DNA of 61,550 bases from assembly GCA_035486355.1 (NCBI GenBank), contig DATHNE010000057.1, positions 1 to 61,550 of the forward strand. The letters are read 5' to 3'. The notes beneath the pieces were generated by a model. The model saw only the letters and a program-made list of their open reading frames with translations. It had not been told where the DNA came from and ran no database searches. Origin of the DNA: Palsa-883 sp035486355 (GTDB lineage Bacteria > Pseudomonadota > Alphaproteobacteria > Acetobacterales > Acetobacteraceae). Shown here piece after piece: positions 53,699-61,550 of this stretch (the stretch's first letter is position 1; each line of letters begins with the position of its first letter). Both the position numbers and the translations under genes were made by a program.

Positions 53699-54124
53699 AT
53701 GCCATTCGCTCTTGCAATCCTGGTCGGGTGTCAGTTGCTCGGTGAGCTGCTGCGCCAGAGCTTGCACCTTCCCTTGCCGGGTCCCCTGATTGGGATGTTC
53801 GTGCTGACGCTTGCGCTGCTGGTCGGCGGAACGGGCCGAACCCAGGCTGCCGCCGGCCCGCCATCGTGGCTCGTCCAGACGTCGAACGGTCTGGTGGCCC
53901 ATATGGGTCTGCTGTTCGTTCCAGCCGGCGTCGGCGTGATCGCGGAGCTGAGTCTGCTCCGGCGCGAATGGCTGCCGATCCTGGCCGGGCTTGTGGTCTC
54001 CACGGTGCTTGGCCTCGTCGTGACCGGATTGGTCATGCACCACGTCACCCGGTTGGTGGAACGACGGCCCCGTGTCGTGCCGGGACCCGCGCGCCACCAG
54101 GCCGCTCAGCCGGAGGCAAGATGA
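53699..54124 (+). CDS. LrgA/CidA-family membrane protein
   Basis: 141 residues. Four hydrophobic helices with the family motif CQLLGELLRQSLHLPLPGPL (IG-MF following) and VAHMGLLFVPAGVGVIAEL. LrgA/CidA proteins are holin-like and work with LrgB in cell-envelope physiology, overflow metabolism or solute export. Its stop overlaps the downstream gene (ATGATG around 54121). The start at 53699 has no strong Shine-Dalgarno site. The tail is rich in Arg and Pro. Confidence 0.88.
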   Translation: MPFALAILVGCQLLGELLRQSLHLPLPGPLIGMFVLTLALLVGGTGRTQAAAGPPSWLVQTSNGLVAHMGLLFVPAGVGVIAELSLLRREWLPILAGLVVSTVLGLVVTGLVMHHVTRLVERRPRVVPGPARHQAAQPEAR

Positions 54125-54846
54125 TGGAGACGGCGTTGCTCGCGATCTGGCGGCCGCTGTCGGCGACACCCCTGTTGTGGCTGGCCGCCACGCTCATCGC
54201 GTACGCCATTGGCCGGGGGATCCAGCTTGCATGCGAAGGCGCACCGCTCGCCAACCCTGTCCTGATCGCGATCGTGCTGGTCGCGGTGGTGCTTGGCGCG
54301 AGCGGAACGTCCTACGCGACCTATTTCGCCGGCGCGCAGTTCATCGACTTCCTGCTCGGCCCGGCCACCGTGGCCCTTGCCGTGCCGCTCGCCGCCAACG
54401 TGGGGCATGTGCGTCGCAGCTTCCACGGCATCGGACTGGCGTTGGTGGCGGGGTCGCTGACCTCGGCCGTGAGTGGCGTCGTTGTCGTGTGGTTGCTGGG
54501 TGGCGACCGGGCCATCGCGTTCTCCATGGCGCCCAAGGCGGTGACGACGCCCATCGCAATGGCGCTGGCACGTGAGGTCGGGGGCGTGCCCGCGCTGACC
54601 ACCGCGCTCGCCATCAGCGGTGGTATCGTCGCGGCCGTCATCGGCCGGCCCGTGCTGTGGTGGCTGCGCGTCGATGATTGGCGCGCCCAGGGCCTTGCGG
54701 CGGGCGTCGCGGGAAGCGGTGTTGCGGCGGCGCAGGTGGCCCCTCTCAGCGGCCTTGCCGCGGCCTTCGCCGCGCTGGGAATTGGCCTCAATGGTTTGAT
54801 CACCGCGCTGATCATTCCCTTGCTCGCTCGATTTTGGGTGGGGTGA
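54124..54846 (+). CDS. LrgB-family membrane protein
   Basis: 240 residues from the ATG at 54124; ATG at 54121 is directly before it, but GGAGG is better spaced for the second. The protein is polytopic, and the LrgB signature is present: FLLGPATVALAVPLAANVGH, SMAPKAVTTPIAMALAREVG and LNGLITALIIPLL. LrgB partners the upstream LrgA-like protein and may form a metabolite exporter (pyruvate or glycolate in known systems). The two genes overlap by a base or more and form one transcript. Confidence 0.9.
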   Translation: METALLAIWRPLSATPLLWLAATLIAYAIGRGIQLACEGAPLANPVLIAIVLVAVVLGASGTSYATYFAGAQFIDFLLGPATVALAVPLAANVGHVRRSFHGIGLALVAGSLTSAVSGVVVVWLLGGDRAIAFSMAPKAVTTPIAMALAREVGGVPALTTALAISGGIVAAVIGRPVLWWLRVDDWRAQGLAAGVAGSGVAAAQVAPLSGLAAAFAALGIGLNGLITALIIPLLARFWVG

Positions 54847-54999
54847 TGCGTGGCCAGAGCCCGGCAACATACCGCGCAGGAAAGTGCCTCCCGCGAAGCG
54901 GCAAAATCCTATTCCGTGCCAGCCGTGCCAAAATCGGTGCGATCCGTGTGATTCTGCCCTTCTATCCCCGCACAAATCGATCAAACGCCGATGACCCGG

Positions 55000-55506
55000 T
55001 GTCAGCTGCCCATACCCACCCCTACGGCGCCACGGTGACCGGCACCTTCAGCTTCAACACGGCAAACGTCGGCCCGCTCAACGTCGTCCCTGAACCAGCT
55101 TCGGTGGGACTACCAGTGGCTCCAGTCCAATGCCGGCGCCCTGACCCTGACCGTGACCACCGGCACCACAACGACGACTGTCGTCGCCTCCTCCAGCGGG
55201 CAGGTCGATGTCTCCAACCGTGCCTACCAGCTCTATGCGCCGTTGGGCAGCGCTGGCACCAATTCGATCGACGACTACATGGTCTCCAACGCCTACTTCC
55301 TGCCGGCCGACAGCCCGGCCTCTCTGGATTGCGCGTTCACCGTGCCGGACGGGGACATCACGCAGACCAGCGAAAGCTCTCTTCATGTTGGCAGCGAGAC
55401 GGTCACCTTCATCGACACGACGCTGAGCGTCACGAACGACTCGGTCCCGGAACCATCATCGCTGGTGCTGCTCGCCGGCCTGCACATCATCCGCCGTCGG
55501 CCGTGA
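55000..55506 (+). pseudogene. PEP-CTERM exported protein remnant, frameshifted
   Basis: Two rightward frames give a secreted-protein-like body. One covers about 55000-55095 (ATVTGTFSFNTANVGPLNV); the other, from about 55092 to the stop at 55506, reads LRWDYQWLQSNAGALTLTVT, then VSNAYFLPADSPASL and ends in VPEPSSLVLLAGLHIIRRRP. The last segment is a PEP-CTERM sorting tail (VPEP, hydrophobic stretch, basic end), but its hydrophobic part is short. No signal peptide is present in frame. PEP-CTERM proteins are sorted by exosortase to the surface in exopolysaccharide-producing bacteria. This copy is most likely decayed. Confidence 0.6.
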
Positions 55507-55621
55507 CCAGGGAAAGCCGCGGATGCCGGTGACAAGCACTGGCATGGCGTGGCGGTGCCGACCGGTCAATCTTGCCGACCGCTGGTACTCGCCTCGATCA
55601 CCCGCTTGGGGCAGGGACAGC

Positions 55622-56098
55622 TTACGGCTTCGCCGTCGCGGTCGACGCGTTCTTCGCCGCGTCCTGGCGGAAGATCCCGTCGACCGTCTGCTTCTGCTGA
55701 TCCGACAACACCGCGTACAGCGACGCGAAAGCCTGCGCCAATGCCTCAGTCGCATCTGCATAAGCGCGCGCGATCTGTGCATAGGATTGCATATTCTCCA
55801 GTGCTGACATGGTGGCCGCGGAGCTGGCCCGCTGGCGGAACAATGCGTCGGTCTTCGTCGCATTGTCCCGCATCGCCTGTGCGAAGGCGTTCCATTGCGG
55901 TTGCTGCGCCGGGGTGATCTGCAATTGTGCCAGTAGCGCATTGATCCGCTGATCCTGCGCCGCCTGCGGTGACGCTGGGGCGCTCGGTGTTGACGACGGC
56001 GGTGGTGGTGGGACCGATTGCGCCAACGCGGGCAGCGGCGTGAGCAGAGCCGCAACCGCGACCATGGCTCGGCCGTCGCGAAGCATCCTCAGGTGCAT
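55622..56098 (-). CDS. Spy/CpxP-like periplasmic protein with LTxxQ motifs
   Basis: 158 residues. A signal peptide (MVAVAALLTPLPALAQS) is followed by a proline-rich linker and a helical domain with two LTxxQ-type motifs: ITPAQQPQWNAFAQAM and LSDQQKQTVDGIF. Spy/CpxP-like proteins are periplasmic chaperones or metal/stress sensors. The gene reads leftward, 39 bases after a Gly/His-rich secreted protein gene, so the two may be co-transcribed. It carries no cysteine. Function is by similarity of fold only. Confidence 0.82.
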   Translation of the reverse strand: MHLRMLRDGRAMVAVAALLTPLPALAQSVPPPPPSSTPSAPASPQAAQDQRINALLAQLQITPAQQPQWNAFAQAMRDNATKTDALFRQRASSAATMSALENMQSYAQIARAYADATEALAQAFASLYAVLSDQQKQTVDGIFRQDAAKNASTATAKP

Positions 56099-56137
56099 GT
56101 GATCCTCCGATAGGTACTTGCGCGTGGCCGCGACGTC

Positions 56138-57355
56138 TCAGCGCTCGAAGCCGTGGCCGCCACCGCCACCGCCGTGTGGGCCGCCGGCGAACGCGTGCTG
56201 GCTGCCGCCGGCAAACCCGCGTGGGGCCCCGCCCCCGCCGAACGCGTGTGGGCCGCCGCCGGCAAACCCGCGTGGGGCCCCGCCGCCAGGCCCATGCGGT
56301 CCGCCGAACGCGGCAGCGCGACTCACTGGCGCTTGCGCCGGGGTCGGATGGCCGTGCCAGTTTGCTGAGGTCGCAGCCGGGCCATGCGCGGCAAAGCCGT
56401 GCGCAGCGAAGCCATGCGCGGCAGGGTCCTGCGCGGGCATCGGTCCTGCGGCCGACCCATGTCCCCCGGCCCACCCATGTCCCCCGGCCCACTCATGTCC
56501 TCCGGCCCACCCGGATCCACCCGCCCAACCGCGGTAGCCCCCATCGTAGGCGTTCCAGCCGTGCCAGCCCCACACCCAGCCGTTGAAGCCGACACTCACG
56601 AAGGCCAGGCTCGGCGGCCCGAAAAAGAAGCCGAAGCCGACTGGCGCGAACAGGAATGGCGGCGGCCCGGCGCCGATCAGCACCACCGGCGGTGGTACAT
56701 AGACGATGGGTGGCGGCGCTGCGGCGACCACTAGGGCAGCCGGTGTGATGACCGGCGGTGGTGCCACGGCGACGACCGGCGCCGGAATCACTGCTGGGAC
56801 GCCCAGGATGATCGGCGGCGGTACCACATAGATCGGCGGAGGCGCGAACACGATCGGCGGGGTCACGACCAGCGCGAATGGCCCACCAGCAACCACCACA
56901 CCGTCCCAGAGCCAGCCGCCGCCCCAGCCCCAACTGGCGCCCCAGCCCCAACCGCCATGCCAGAACCCGCCCGCCGAATTACCATGCCAGTAGCCACCTT
57001 CATGCCAGTAGGCACCTTGCCGATCCGCATGCATGGCGTGACCGAACGCCGCATGGGCCGATCCTGGCGGACCGCCGCCGCGCCCGCCCCAACCGCTGGC
57101 GGCATGTGCGCCCCATCCCGCGTGACCGTGTGCGACCGGCGCTCCGGCCATGACGCCGTGCGCGCCAACCGGGCCGTGATATCCACCGCTATATCCACCG
57201 TGATATCCAGCGTTATATCCACCGTGATATCCACCACCCGAGGACCGCTCAGGCCGTTGCGCCACAGCAACAGAGGCATAACCCAGCACGATGGAGGCAA
57301 CGACTGCTGCCTTCAGCACTGACCGTGTCACGCGTCCATGCGCCTGCCTGATCAT
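56138..57355 (-). CDS. Secreted Gly/His/Trp-rich repeat protein
   Basis: 405 residues with a signal peptide (SVLKAAVVASIVLGYASVAVA). The mature chain is low-complexity: YHGGY repeats at the start, WHGG/GWGWG blocks, a long Pro/Val/Ile-rich hydrophobic centre (about residues 150-240, PPPIIxxV types), then repeated GWAGGH and AHGFA units and a Gly-rich end. Histidine-rich tracts could bind metals; the hydrophobic centre might associate with membrane. I do not recognise a family function. Repeats in the DNA (near 57180-57235 and 56385-56520) may change by slippage. Codon use is consistent with expression. Confidence 0.7.
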   Translation of the reverse strand: MIRQAHGRVTRSVLKAAVVASIVLGYASVAVAQRPERSSGGGYHGGYNAGYHGGYSGGYHGPVGAHGVMAGAPVAHGHAGWGAHAASGWGGRGGGPPGSAHAAFGHAMHADRQGAYWHEGGYWHGNSAGGFWHGGWGWGASWGWGGGWLWDGVVVAGGPFALVVTPPIVFAPPPIYVVPPPIILGVPAVIPAPVVAVAPPPVITPAALVVAAAPPPIVYVPPPVVLIGAGPPPFLFAPVGFGFFFGPPSLAFVSVGFNGWVWGWHGWNAYDGGYRGWAGGSGWAGGHEWAGGHGWAGGHGSAAGPMPAQDPAAHGFAAHGFAAHGPAATSANWHGHPTPAQAPVSRAAAFGGPHGPGGGAPRGFAGGGPHAFGGGGAPRGFAGGSQHAFAGGPHGGGGGGHGFER

Positions 57356-57528
57356 TGGCCGCCTCCGTCATCGGGATCACAAGATGCGGTACAAGTTATG
57401 TCGGCAATATGGTCCGTGGTGCTGCAACATCCGGATCGCCGGGTAGTTCACCCAGAATTGATCACGCAACAGGCCCCACTCACGTTCCGGTGCAATTTCA
57501 ACACGAATCGCCGTCCGCGAACGATAGG

Positions 57529-58134
57529 TCAGTACGCGCGATAATACGTGGTCGGCGGATAGCTTGAGTAATAGGTGTAGCCCGCATAATACGGATAGGT
57601 CTGCGCTGTGGGATAACCCACTTGCGGCGGGGCTTCGGCTGGCACAATGCGCGGACGCTGCGTCGCCACCACATGCGTGGGCGGCTTCCGCTGGATCGCC
57701 TTGCGGCTGGCAGTCACGGTTTTTTTCACGATCGGCGGCGTCTCCGCGCATGCCGCGATATACGGGCGCAGCGGCGGAAGTGGGGCAGAGGCCGTCGCGG
57801 GCGCGGGTTGCGGGTTGGGCGCCACGGCCGCGGTTGCTGTTGTGGTTCCCTGGGCGCGAGCGGGCGGCGGCGTTTGCGGCGCGGTCGCCGTCCCGGTGTT
57901 TGTCCTGGCGCTGTTCGTCATTTGCGCCGGCGCGACGGGCGCGACACTGGCCGCGCCGGTCACTGGCTTCGTGGTGGCCGGCGTCGCCGCTTGCCGCGCG
58001 GCGACAGGCGTGATCGCGGCCTGGTTGGCCGTTGGCGCCCGCAGATCGTGTATCACCTGGAAGGCCCCGGCACCCGCAATACCGGCTGTTGCGAGGCTGC
58101 TACACAGCAGGATCAGAAAGCCGCGCAGGGTCAT
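57529..58134 (-). CDS. Exported Ala/Pro/Thr-rich hypothetical protein
   Basis: 201 residues starting at 58134. The N-terminal hydrophobic stretch (LRGFLILLCSSLATAGIAGA) is a signal peptide or anchor, followed by an Ala/Thr/Pro-rich linker of about 90 residues, a short basic part (VKKTVTASRKAIQRKPPTHV), and a Tyr-rich tail (YPYYAGYTYYSSYPPTTYYR). It contains one cysteine (AACAETPP). The pattern is like cell-wall-spanning or surface linker proteins, but no family is recognised. It is 173 bases upstream of the Gly/His-rich gene on the same strand. Confidence 0.6.
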   Translation of the reverse strand: MTLRGFLILLCSSLATAGIAGAGAFQVIHDLRAPTANQAAITPVAARQAATPATTKPVTGAASVAPVAPAQMTNSARTNTGTATAPQTPPPARAQGTTTATAAVAPNPQPAPATASAPLPPLRPYIAACAETPPIVKKTVTASRKAIQRKPPTHVVATQRPRIVPAEAPPQVGYPTAQTYPYYAGYTYYSSYPPTTYYRAY

Positions 58135-58278
58135 GGCAAAGGCTCCTCATAGGCGCGAATCACAACGCGCGAATCACGCTCGACGTCAGACTGACACTGT
58201 CACACCCGCGAGGCGTTTCGCCAGGGTTTGCACGTAACAAAGTGCTGCCCACGGCAGCACCTTCCACATCGATGGCGA

Positions 58279-58690
58279 TCAGAACTCCTGCCGCGTGTTG
58301 CGCAGCGTTGAGCGCGTATATTCCTTGTGCAACAGACCACGTCGTTGCAACACCGATACTAACCCCTCGGTCACCTCGATCACCTGCTGCCGGTTCACCC
58401 GCATATACGGCGTGCTGATCAGGAATCCGTCACCGCCGACCTCCTGCATCGCCTCTTCCATCCGCGCCGCCACCCGATCCGGCGCGCCGATCACCCGCAG
58501 CCCACCGCCGTCATATTTTTCCGCCGCCAACTGCCGCAGCGTCTTCCCGCTGCCATGCTGTGCGAACTCATCCAGCGCCCCCTGCGACGCCGTGCTCTCC
58601 AGCTTTGGGATTGGCTGATCCAGATCGAACTGGACGAAATCGATATCCGCATTGATCGACGCATTCGCCGACAGCGAGCCGCCGCGTGCG
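58279..58690 (-). pseudogene. C-terminal fragment of a flavin-dependent (NtaA/DszA-type) monooxygenase
   Basis: The leftward frame contains about 130 residues clearly like the end of luciferase-like FMN monooxygenases: FAQHGSGKTLRQLAAEKYDG, GLRVIGAPDRVAARMEEAMQ, GGDGFLISTPYMRVNRQQVI and the end LHKEYTRSTLRNTRQEF. The N-terminal 300 residues, including the FMN site, are missing. Upstream of about 58690 the sequence becomes a piece of an unrelated alpha/beta hydrolase on the opposite strand. The remnant marks a deletion junction between two catabolic genes. Confidence 0.75.
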
Positions 58691-59150
58691 GTGGCCGCCG
58701 ATCGCGCCGGGGACGTCATCAGCGCCGCGCTCTGGCTGCGGCGCCAACCGGAGATCGACGGCAGTCGGATCGGCATGATCAGCTTTTCCTATGGCGGTAC
58801 ACCACCGCCTGGATGACCCAACGGCGTTACGAGCAATTGTATCCGCATTTGCTGAAGGCGGCGGTGGACTATCACGGACCATGTCACGGTGGAGAGACGA
58901 AGGGTCCGATGCCCCCTGCTGGTGCTCGTCGGTGACGCCATACTGGATATGACCCCGTCCGCCACTGTCGCGAATTCCGGGCCAGGTTGGGGCCGGACCA
59001 GATGTTGGAGAGGCACACCTATCCAGGGGTCGGCATGCGTTCGACAACGCGACGATGCGGCCGGGTGGTTCCGCTGGTGGTTACATGGTTGGCTACAGCG
59101 AAGCTGCCGCGGATGACAGTTTCGCGCGAACAGGAGCGTTCGTTGATTGA
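58691..59150 (+). pseudogene. Dienelactone-hydrolase-family remnant with several frameshifts
   Basis: Pieces of an alpha/beta hydrolase occur in three rightward frames. The first is AGDVISAALWLRRQPEIDGS followed by RIGMISFSYGGTPP, the nucleophile-elbow region, where serine replaces the usual cysteine of true dienelactone hydrolase. The next is RYEQLYPHLLKAAVDYHGPC, then PLLVLVGDAILDMTP, and finally GVG-HAFDNATMRPGGSAG with EAAADDSFARTGAFVD up to the stop at 59150, containing the His of the triad. At least three frame changes are needed and the N-terminus is missing. It begins exactly where the opposite-strand monooxygenase fragment begins, near 58690. Confidence 0.7.
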
Positions 59151-59205
59151 GACCTGGGTCCGTCGGGCACCGCGCGATGATGCCGCTCCGCGGAACCCCG
59201 GCTGA

Positions 59206-59307
59206 TCAAACCCGATACCAGATATCGAAGGGTTTGACCGGTGCCGTGCCAGATGTGTCGTCGCCGTCCCGAGGCCCGACCGGAGTGGCGCGCCATAGGA
59301 TGAGCAT
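59206..59307 (-). CDS. Possible 33-residue small protein
   Basis: A leftward frame from 59307 has GAGGTGACGAA before the ATG and encodes MLILWRATPVGPRDGDDTSG, ending in KPFDIWYRV. The ribosome binding site is good, but there is no similarity I recognise, and the frame lies between a pseudogene and rsmA. It could be a short real gene or chance. Confidence 0.25.
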   Translation of the reverse strand: MLILWRATPVGPRDGDDTSGTAPVKPFDIWYRV

Positions 59308-59351
59308 TTCGTCACCTCGTGTGAGACGCCGGGTGTGAGACGCCGGCCCTT

Positions 59352-60164
59352 TCATCCCACCGCCGCGGTCAATCGCGCCAGACGCTCGAACTCGGCCACG
59401 CTCAACGTCTCCGCCCGGCGGTCCCCCGCGATCCCCGCCCTGTCCAGCAACCCCTCTCCCCCCAGCCGCTTCAACGCCCCGCGCAACATCTTCCGCCGCT
59501 GCCCGAAGGCCGCCGCGGTTACCCGCTCCATCGCCGCGAGCAATACCGCCTCTTTCTGTATCGCATGCGGCACGAACGCCACGACCGCCGAGAACACGTT
59601 CGGTGGTGGCACGAACGCCGTGGGGGGAATCCGCAGCGCCAGCGACACTTCGCAGACAAATTGCGCCAGCACCGACAATCGCCCATACGCCGCCGTTCCT
59701 GGCACGGCACAAATCCGCTCCGCCACCTCCAACTGGAACATCAGCACCAGCCGTTCGAACGCGGCCGCCTGCCGCAGCCACCCCACCAGCAACGGCGTCG
59801 CTACGTTGTACGGCAAGTTCGCCACGATCACCCGAGGCGCCGGCACCAGCGCCGCCAGGTCCATCCCCACCGCATCGCTGTCCACCACAAGCAGCCGCGC
59901 ATCGGTCTCTGCCAGCTCCCGTATCGCCGCCACCGCACGCGGATCAACCTCGATTGCCGTCACGCCAGCCGCAGCGCTCTCCAACAGCGCGCGCGTCAGC
60001 CCGCCCGGTCCCGGCCCCACCTCGATCACCTGCCGTCCCGCCAGATCACCCGCGCAACGAGCAATCCGTGCCGTCAAATTGCCATCCAGCAGGAAGTGCT
60101 GCCCCAGCGACCGGCGAGCATCCAACCCATGCCGGGCGATCACCTCACGCAGCGGCGGCAGCAT
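59352..60164 (-). CDS. rsmA: 16S rRNA (adenine1518-N6/adenine1519-N6) dimethyltransferase
   Basis: 270 residues. The N-terminus has RRSLGQHFLLDGNLTARIAR, the SAM motif is VIEVGPGPGGLTRALLE, motif IV is VIVANLPYNVATPL and the C-terminal part has FVPPPNVFSAVVAFVP. These are diagnostic for KsgA/RsmA, which dimethylates two adenines near the 3' end of 16S rRNA. The start at 60164 overlaps the upstream gene stop (TGATG). The lack of the pathway neighbour pdxA shows an atypical context. It is a core housekeeping gene. Confidence 0.96.
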   Translation of the reverse strand: MLPPLREVIARHGLDARRSLGQHFLLDGNLTARIARCAGDLAGRQVIEVGPGPGGLTRALLESAAAGVTAIEVDPRAVAAIRELAETDARLLVVDSDAVGMDLAALVPAPRVIVANLPYNVATPLLVGWLRQAAAFERLVLMFQLEVAERICAVPGTAAYGRLSVLAQFVCEVSLALRIPPTAFVPPPNVFSAVVAFVPHAIQKEAVLLAAMERVTAAAFGQRRKMLRGALKRLGGEGLLDRAGIAGDRRAETLSVAEFERLARLTAAVG

Positions 60165-60859
60165 CACCCGGCCGCGCGTGCCGTCTTCACGCGTGTATAC
60201 TGCAATCGATACAGCCCGCGCCTGATCGGCTGCGCCGCCCCCGCTGCTTCCAGCCGCGTCACCGGCAGGAGCGAATCGCATGACGCGAGCAGTGTCTTTT
60301 CCTCGCTGCCCCCCTCCACCAAAATCACCCAGTTCGGCACCAGCGGCTTGGCGATCTCCTTCTTCTCCGCCGTCTCGACCGAGGACGCCGCCACATCGGC
60401 GATCCCCAGATGCGCCCCCACCACGCCCGGCGCCTCCGTCAGCTTCGCCAGCACATCGTGCACCAGCAAGCGCCGCTGTGCCTCTTCCCGCCCGGCCACA
60501 ATATCGTAACGATACGTCACCAGCAGCCCGCCCTGACCCGGCCCGTGTGACGCCGCCACCCGGCACAGGCTGCGCGACGTATCCACGAAACCGCGGATCA
60601 TGCGCTGCGTCCACGGTGTGGGATCGTTCAGCCGCGCCGTATAGTCGCTGCCGGTGTGCACCAGCGGCGTGTCAGTCTCGTACAGCGTGAAGAATTCCAC
60701 GTCCGCATCAATCGCGACATACCGCCGCCCGCGGCAAAATCCCGCGATTCCCACGCGCTCGGGCATGTGCTCGCGATTGTGCCACTCATAGATCTCATCG
60801 CGCAGCGCTGCCGTCACGCCGTTCCAGATCGCGATCATCCCTTCACCCGCCAGACTCAT
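60164..60859 (-). CDS. Conserved DUF4286-like or EthD-type alpha/beta-barrel protein
   Basis: 231 residues, started at 60859 where GGGGAGC precedes the ATG. The sequence MIAIWNGVTAALRDEIYEWH then NREHMPERVGIAGFCRGRRY is typical of proteins with a duplicated ferredoxin-like dimeric barrel (DUF4286/EthD-like), which often act in small-molecule degradation. A second half with LLVTYRYDIVAGREEAQRR may be the repeat. It is translationally coupled to rsmA by TGATG, although function is unlikely to be shared. A divergent monooxygenase-like gene starts 115 bases upstream. Confidence 0.75.
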   Translation of the reverse strand: MSLAGEGMIAIWNGVTAALRDEIYEWHNREHMPERVGIAGFCRGRRYVAIDADVEFFTLYETDTPLVHTGSDYTARLNDPTPWTQRMIRGFVDTSRSLCRVAASHGPGQGGLLVTYRYDIVAGREEAQRRLLVHDVLAKLTEAPGVVGAHLGIADVAASSVETAEKKEIAKPLVPNWVILVEGGSEEKTLLASCDSLLPVTRLEAAGAAQPIRRGLYRLQYTRVKTARAAG

Positions 60860-60973
60860 CCCGCGCTCCCCTGCCATCGCCGCTGCAGTATCATTCCTGC
60901 CATAAACCCGCGCTTGACGCGAGCGAGGCCGCGGCTTCCTCTCGTCGCCCAACGCACGCAGAGGAAACACGCT

Positions 60974-61264
60974 ATGTCCGTTCGGCTCGTCGTCACCATC
61001 ACCGCCGCACCCGGCAAGGGCGCGGCGCTCGCGCAGGCCTACAAACCACGCTGCGCCGAGTGCATGCAGGAACCCGGCTGCGAGCAGTTCGAGATCTTCC
61101 AGAGCGCGATGAACCCCGACAAGCTCGCGCTGCTGGAGCTGTGGACCGATCAGGCGGCACTGGATGCGCATGCGAAACGGAACGCCACACGCCCGCCGAT
61201 GTCACCGGAGCTGCGCGCCGGCGCTGGCGAACGCGAGGACTACGAGTACCGCCGCAGGCGGTAG
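60974..61264 (+). CDS. Antibiotic-biosynthesis-monooxygenase (ABM) domain protein
   Basis: 96 residues from 60974, with AGAGGAAA upstream. The ABM fold is indicated by VRLVVTITAAPGKGAALAQA, EPGCEQFEIFQSAMNPDKLA and LLELWTDQAALDAHAK (the usual His after Ala). Such dimeric barrels include quinol monooxygenases (YgiN type) and heme- or polyketide-modifying enzymes, so the substrate is open. It is divergent from the DUF4286-like gene, a pairing that suggests a common catabolic or stress setting. Confidence 0.88.
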   Translation: MSVRLVVTITAAPGKGAALAQAYKPRCAECMQEPGCEQFEIFQSAMNPDKLALLELWTDQAALDAHAKRNATRPPMSPELRAGAGEREDYEYRRRR

Positions 61265-61324
61265 CCCGTGATGGTTCGAGGCGTCCACGTCAGAGAACGT
61301 GACTCACGGGCTCGGATTTCACCC

Positions 61325-61550
61325 TCATTTGCCGATGCAGAAGCGCGAGAAGATCGTGTCCAGCAGATCCTCCACGCCCACCTGCCCGGTGATCCGCCCC
61401 AGCGCCCGCAGCGCCAGCCGCAGATCCTCCGCCATGAGCTCCGGCAGATCGGCGTCCGTCGCGCGCGCCAAATGACTTTCGGTCTCCTGCAACGCTGCCC
61501 GATGCCGCGCGCGGGTGAGGGGAGGGGGCCCGGCGCGCTCCGTTAACGCC
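61325..61550 (-). CDS. mnmE: tRNA modification GTPase, C-terminal end only
   Basis: The leftward frame ends at the stop codon 61325-61327 after DTIFSRFCIGK, the invariant MnmE C-terminus with the catalytic cysteine. The 75 visible residues also include PELMAEDLRLALRALGRITG and VGVEDLL, the last helix of the family. MnmE with MnmG modifies the wobble uridine of several tRNAs. The GTPase domain and N-terminus lie beyond the window, so the start is unknown. Confidence 0.95.
   Translation of the reverse strand, partial: ALTERAGPPPLTRARHRAALQETESHLARATDADLPELMAEDLRLALRALGRITGQVGVEDLLDTIFSRFCIGK

Noticed and set aside
1..61550. tRNA or rRNA genes
   Set aside because: No cloverleaf-type sequence with a recognisable T-arm or rRNA-like segment was noticed on either strand; a covariance-model scan would be needed to exclude one.

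Overview
The window is high-GC DNA with alphaproteobacterial gene content. The yicC-gmk pair, rsmA, mnmE, AtzE/F/G/H-type enzymes, FixJ-type regulators and REP-like palindromes fit a Rhodospirillales/Acetobacteraceae-like chromosome. The genus cannot be fixed from sequence reading alone. The region mixes core genes with accessory catabolic and stress modules and carries many broken genes.

Layout, left to right. 1-4.1 kb is an arsenic segment: an ArsR-type repressor fragment, arsenite oxidase aioB-aioA, and a frameshifted MFS transporter remnant. 4.2-9.3 kb is a leftward catabolic cluster (MetE-like Zn protein, HpcH/HpaI aldolase, 2-hydroxyacid dehydrogenase, amidohydrolase, atypical SDR) for an unidentified substrate. 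9.7-13.5 kb has a LysR regulator divergent from an EmrAB-type efflux pair. 13.8-20.7 kb is an ECF-sigma region: sigma and anti-sigma genes, a divergent operon (periplasmic protein, cytochrome b, Moco oxidoreductase), and a chimeric second copy of the periplasmic gene. All three transcription units carry the same promoter-like GGGAAT-N17/18-GTC element. 20.7-25.8 kb holds insertion-sequence debris, then a thiosulfate/sulfur module (Tat-exported DsrE-like protein, substrate-binding protein, DoxDA-type protein) and a LysR gene.

26.8-33 kb has a beta-carbonic anhydrase and a TetR-controlled RND pump. 33.2-37.9 kb holds a broken Ig-like/type I-secreted repeat protein fused onto a truncated iolE-like gene, next to iolG and divergent iolD. 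37.9-43.8 kb is a tightly coupled ureide/s-triazine-type nitrogen operon (isochorismatase-family hydrolase, NCS2 permease, atzF, atzG, atzE, atzH). A three-hairpin REP element separates it from yicC-gmk. 46.3-52.3 kb is a PAS/GAF histidine kinase with two response regulators, divergent from a winged-helix ATPase regulator cut short by a Trp-to-stop change. 52.6-61.5 kb has LysR, LrgA/LrgB-type membrane proteins, a decayed PEP-CTERM protein, three secreted low-complexity proteins, two catabolic gene remnants, rsmA, small conserved genes and the 3' end of mnmE.

Themes: oxidant, metalloid and drug defence (aioBA, EmrAB, RND, ECF/Moco operon) plus scavenging catabolism (inositol, ureides, sulfur compounds). 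At least eight genes are frameshifted, truncated or fused, so this stretch is being remodelled. The most novel-looking unit is the ECF-controlled periplasmic redox operon with its duplicated target gene.
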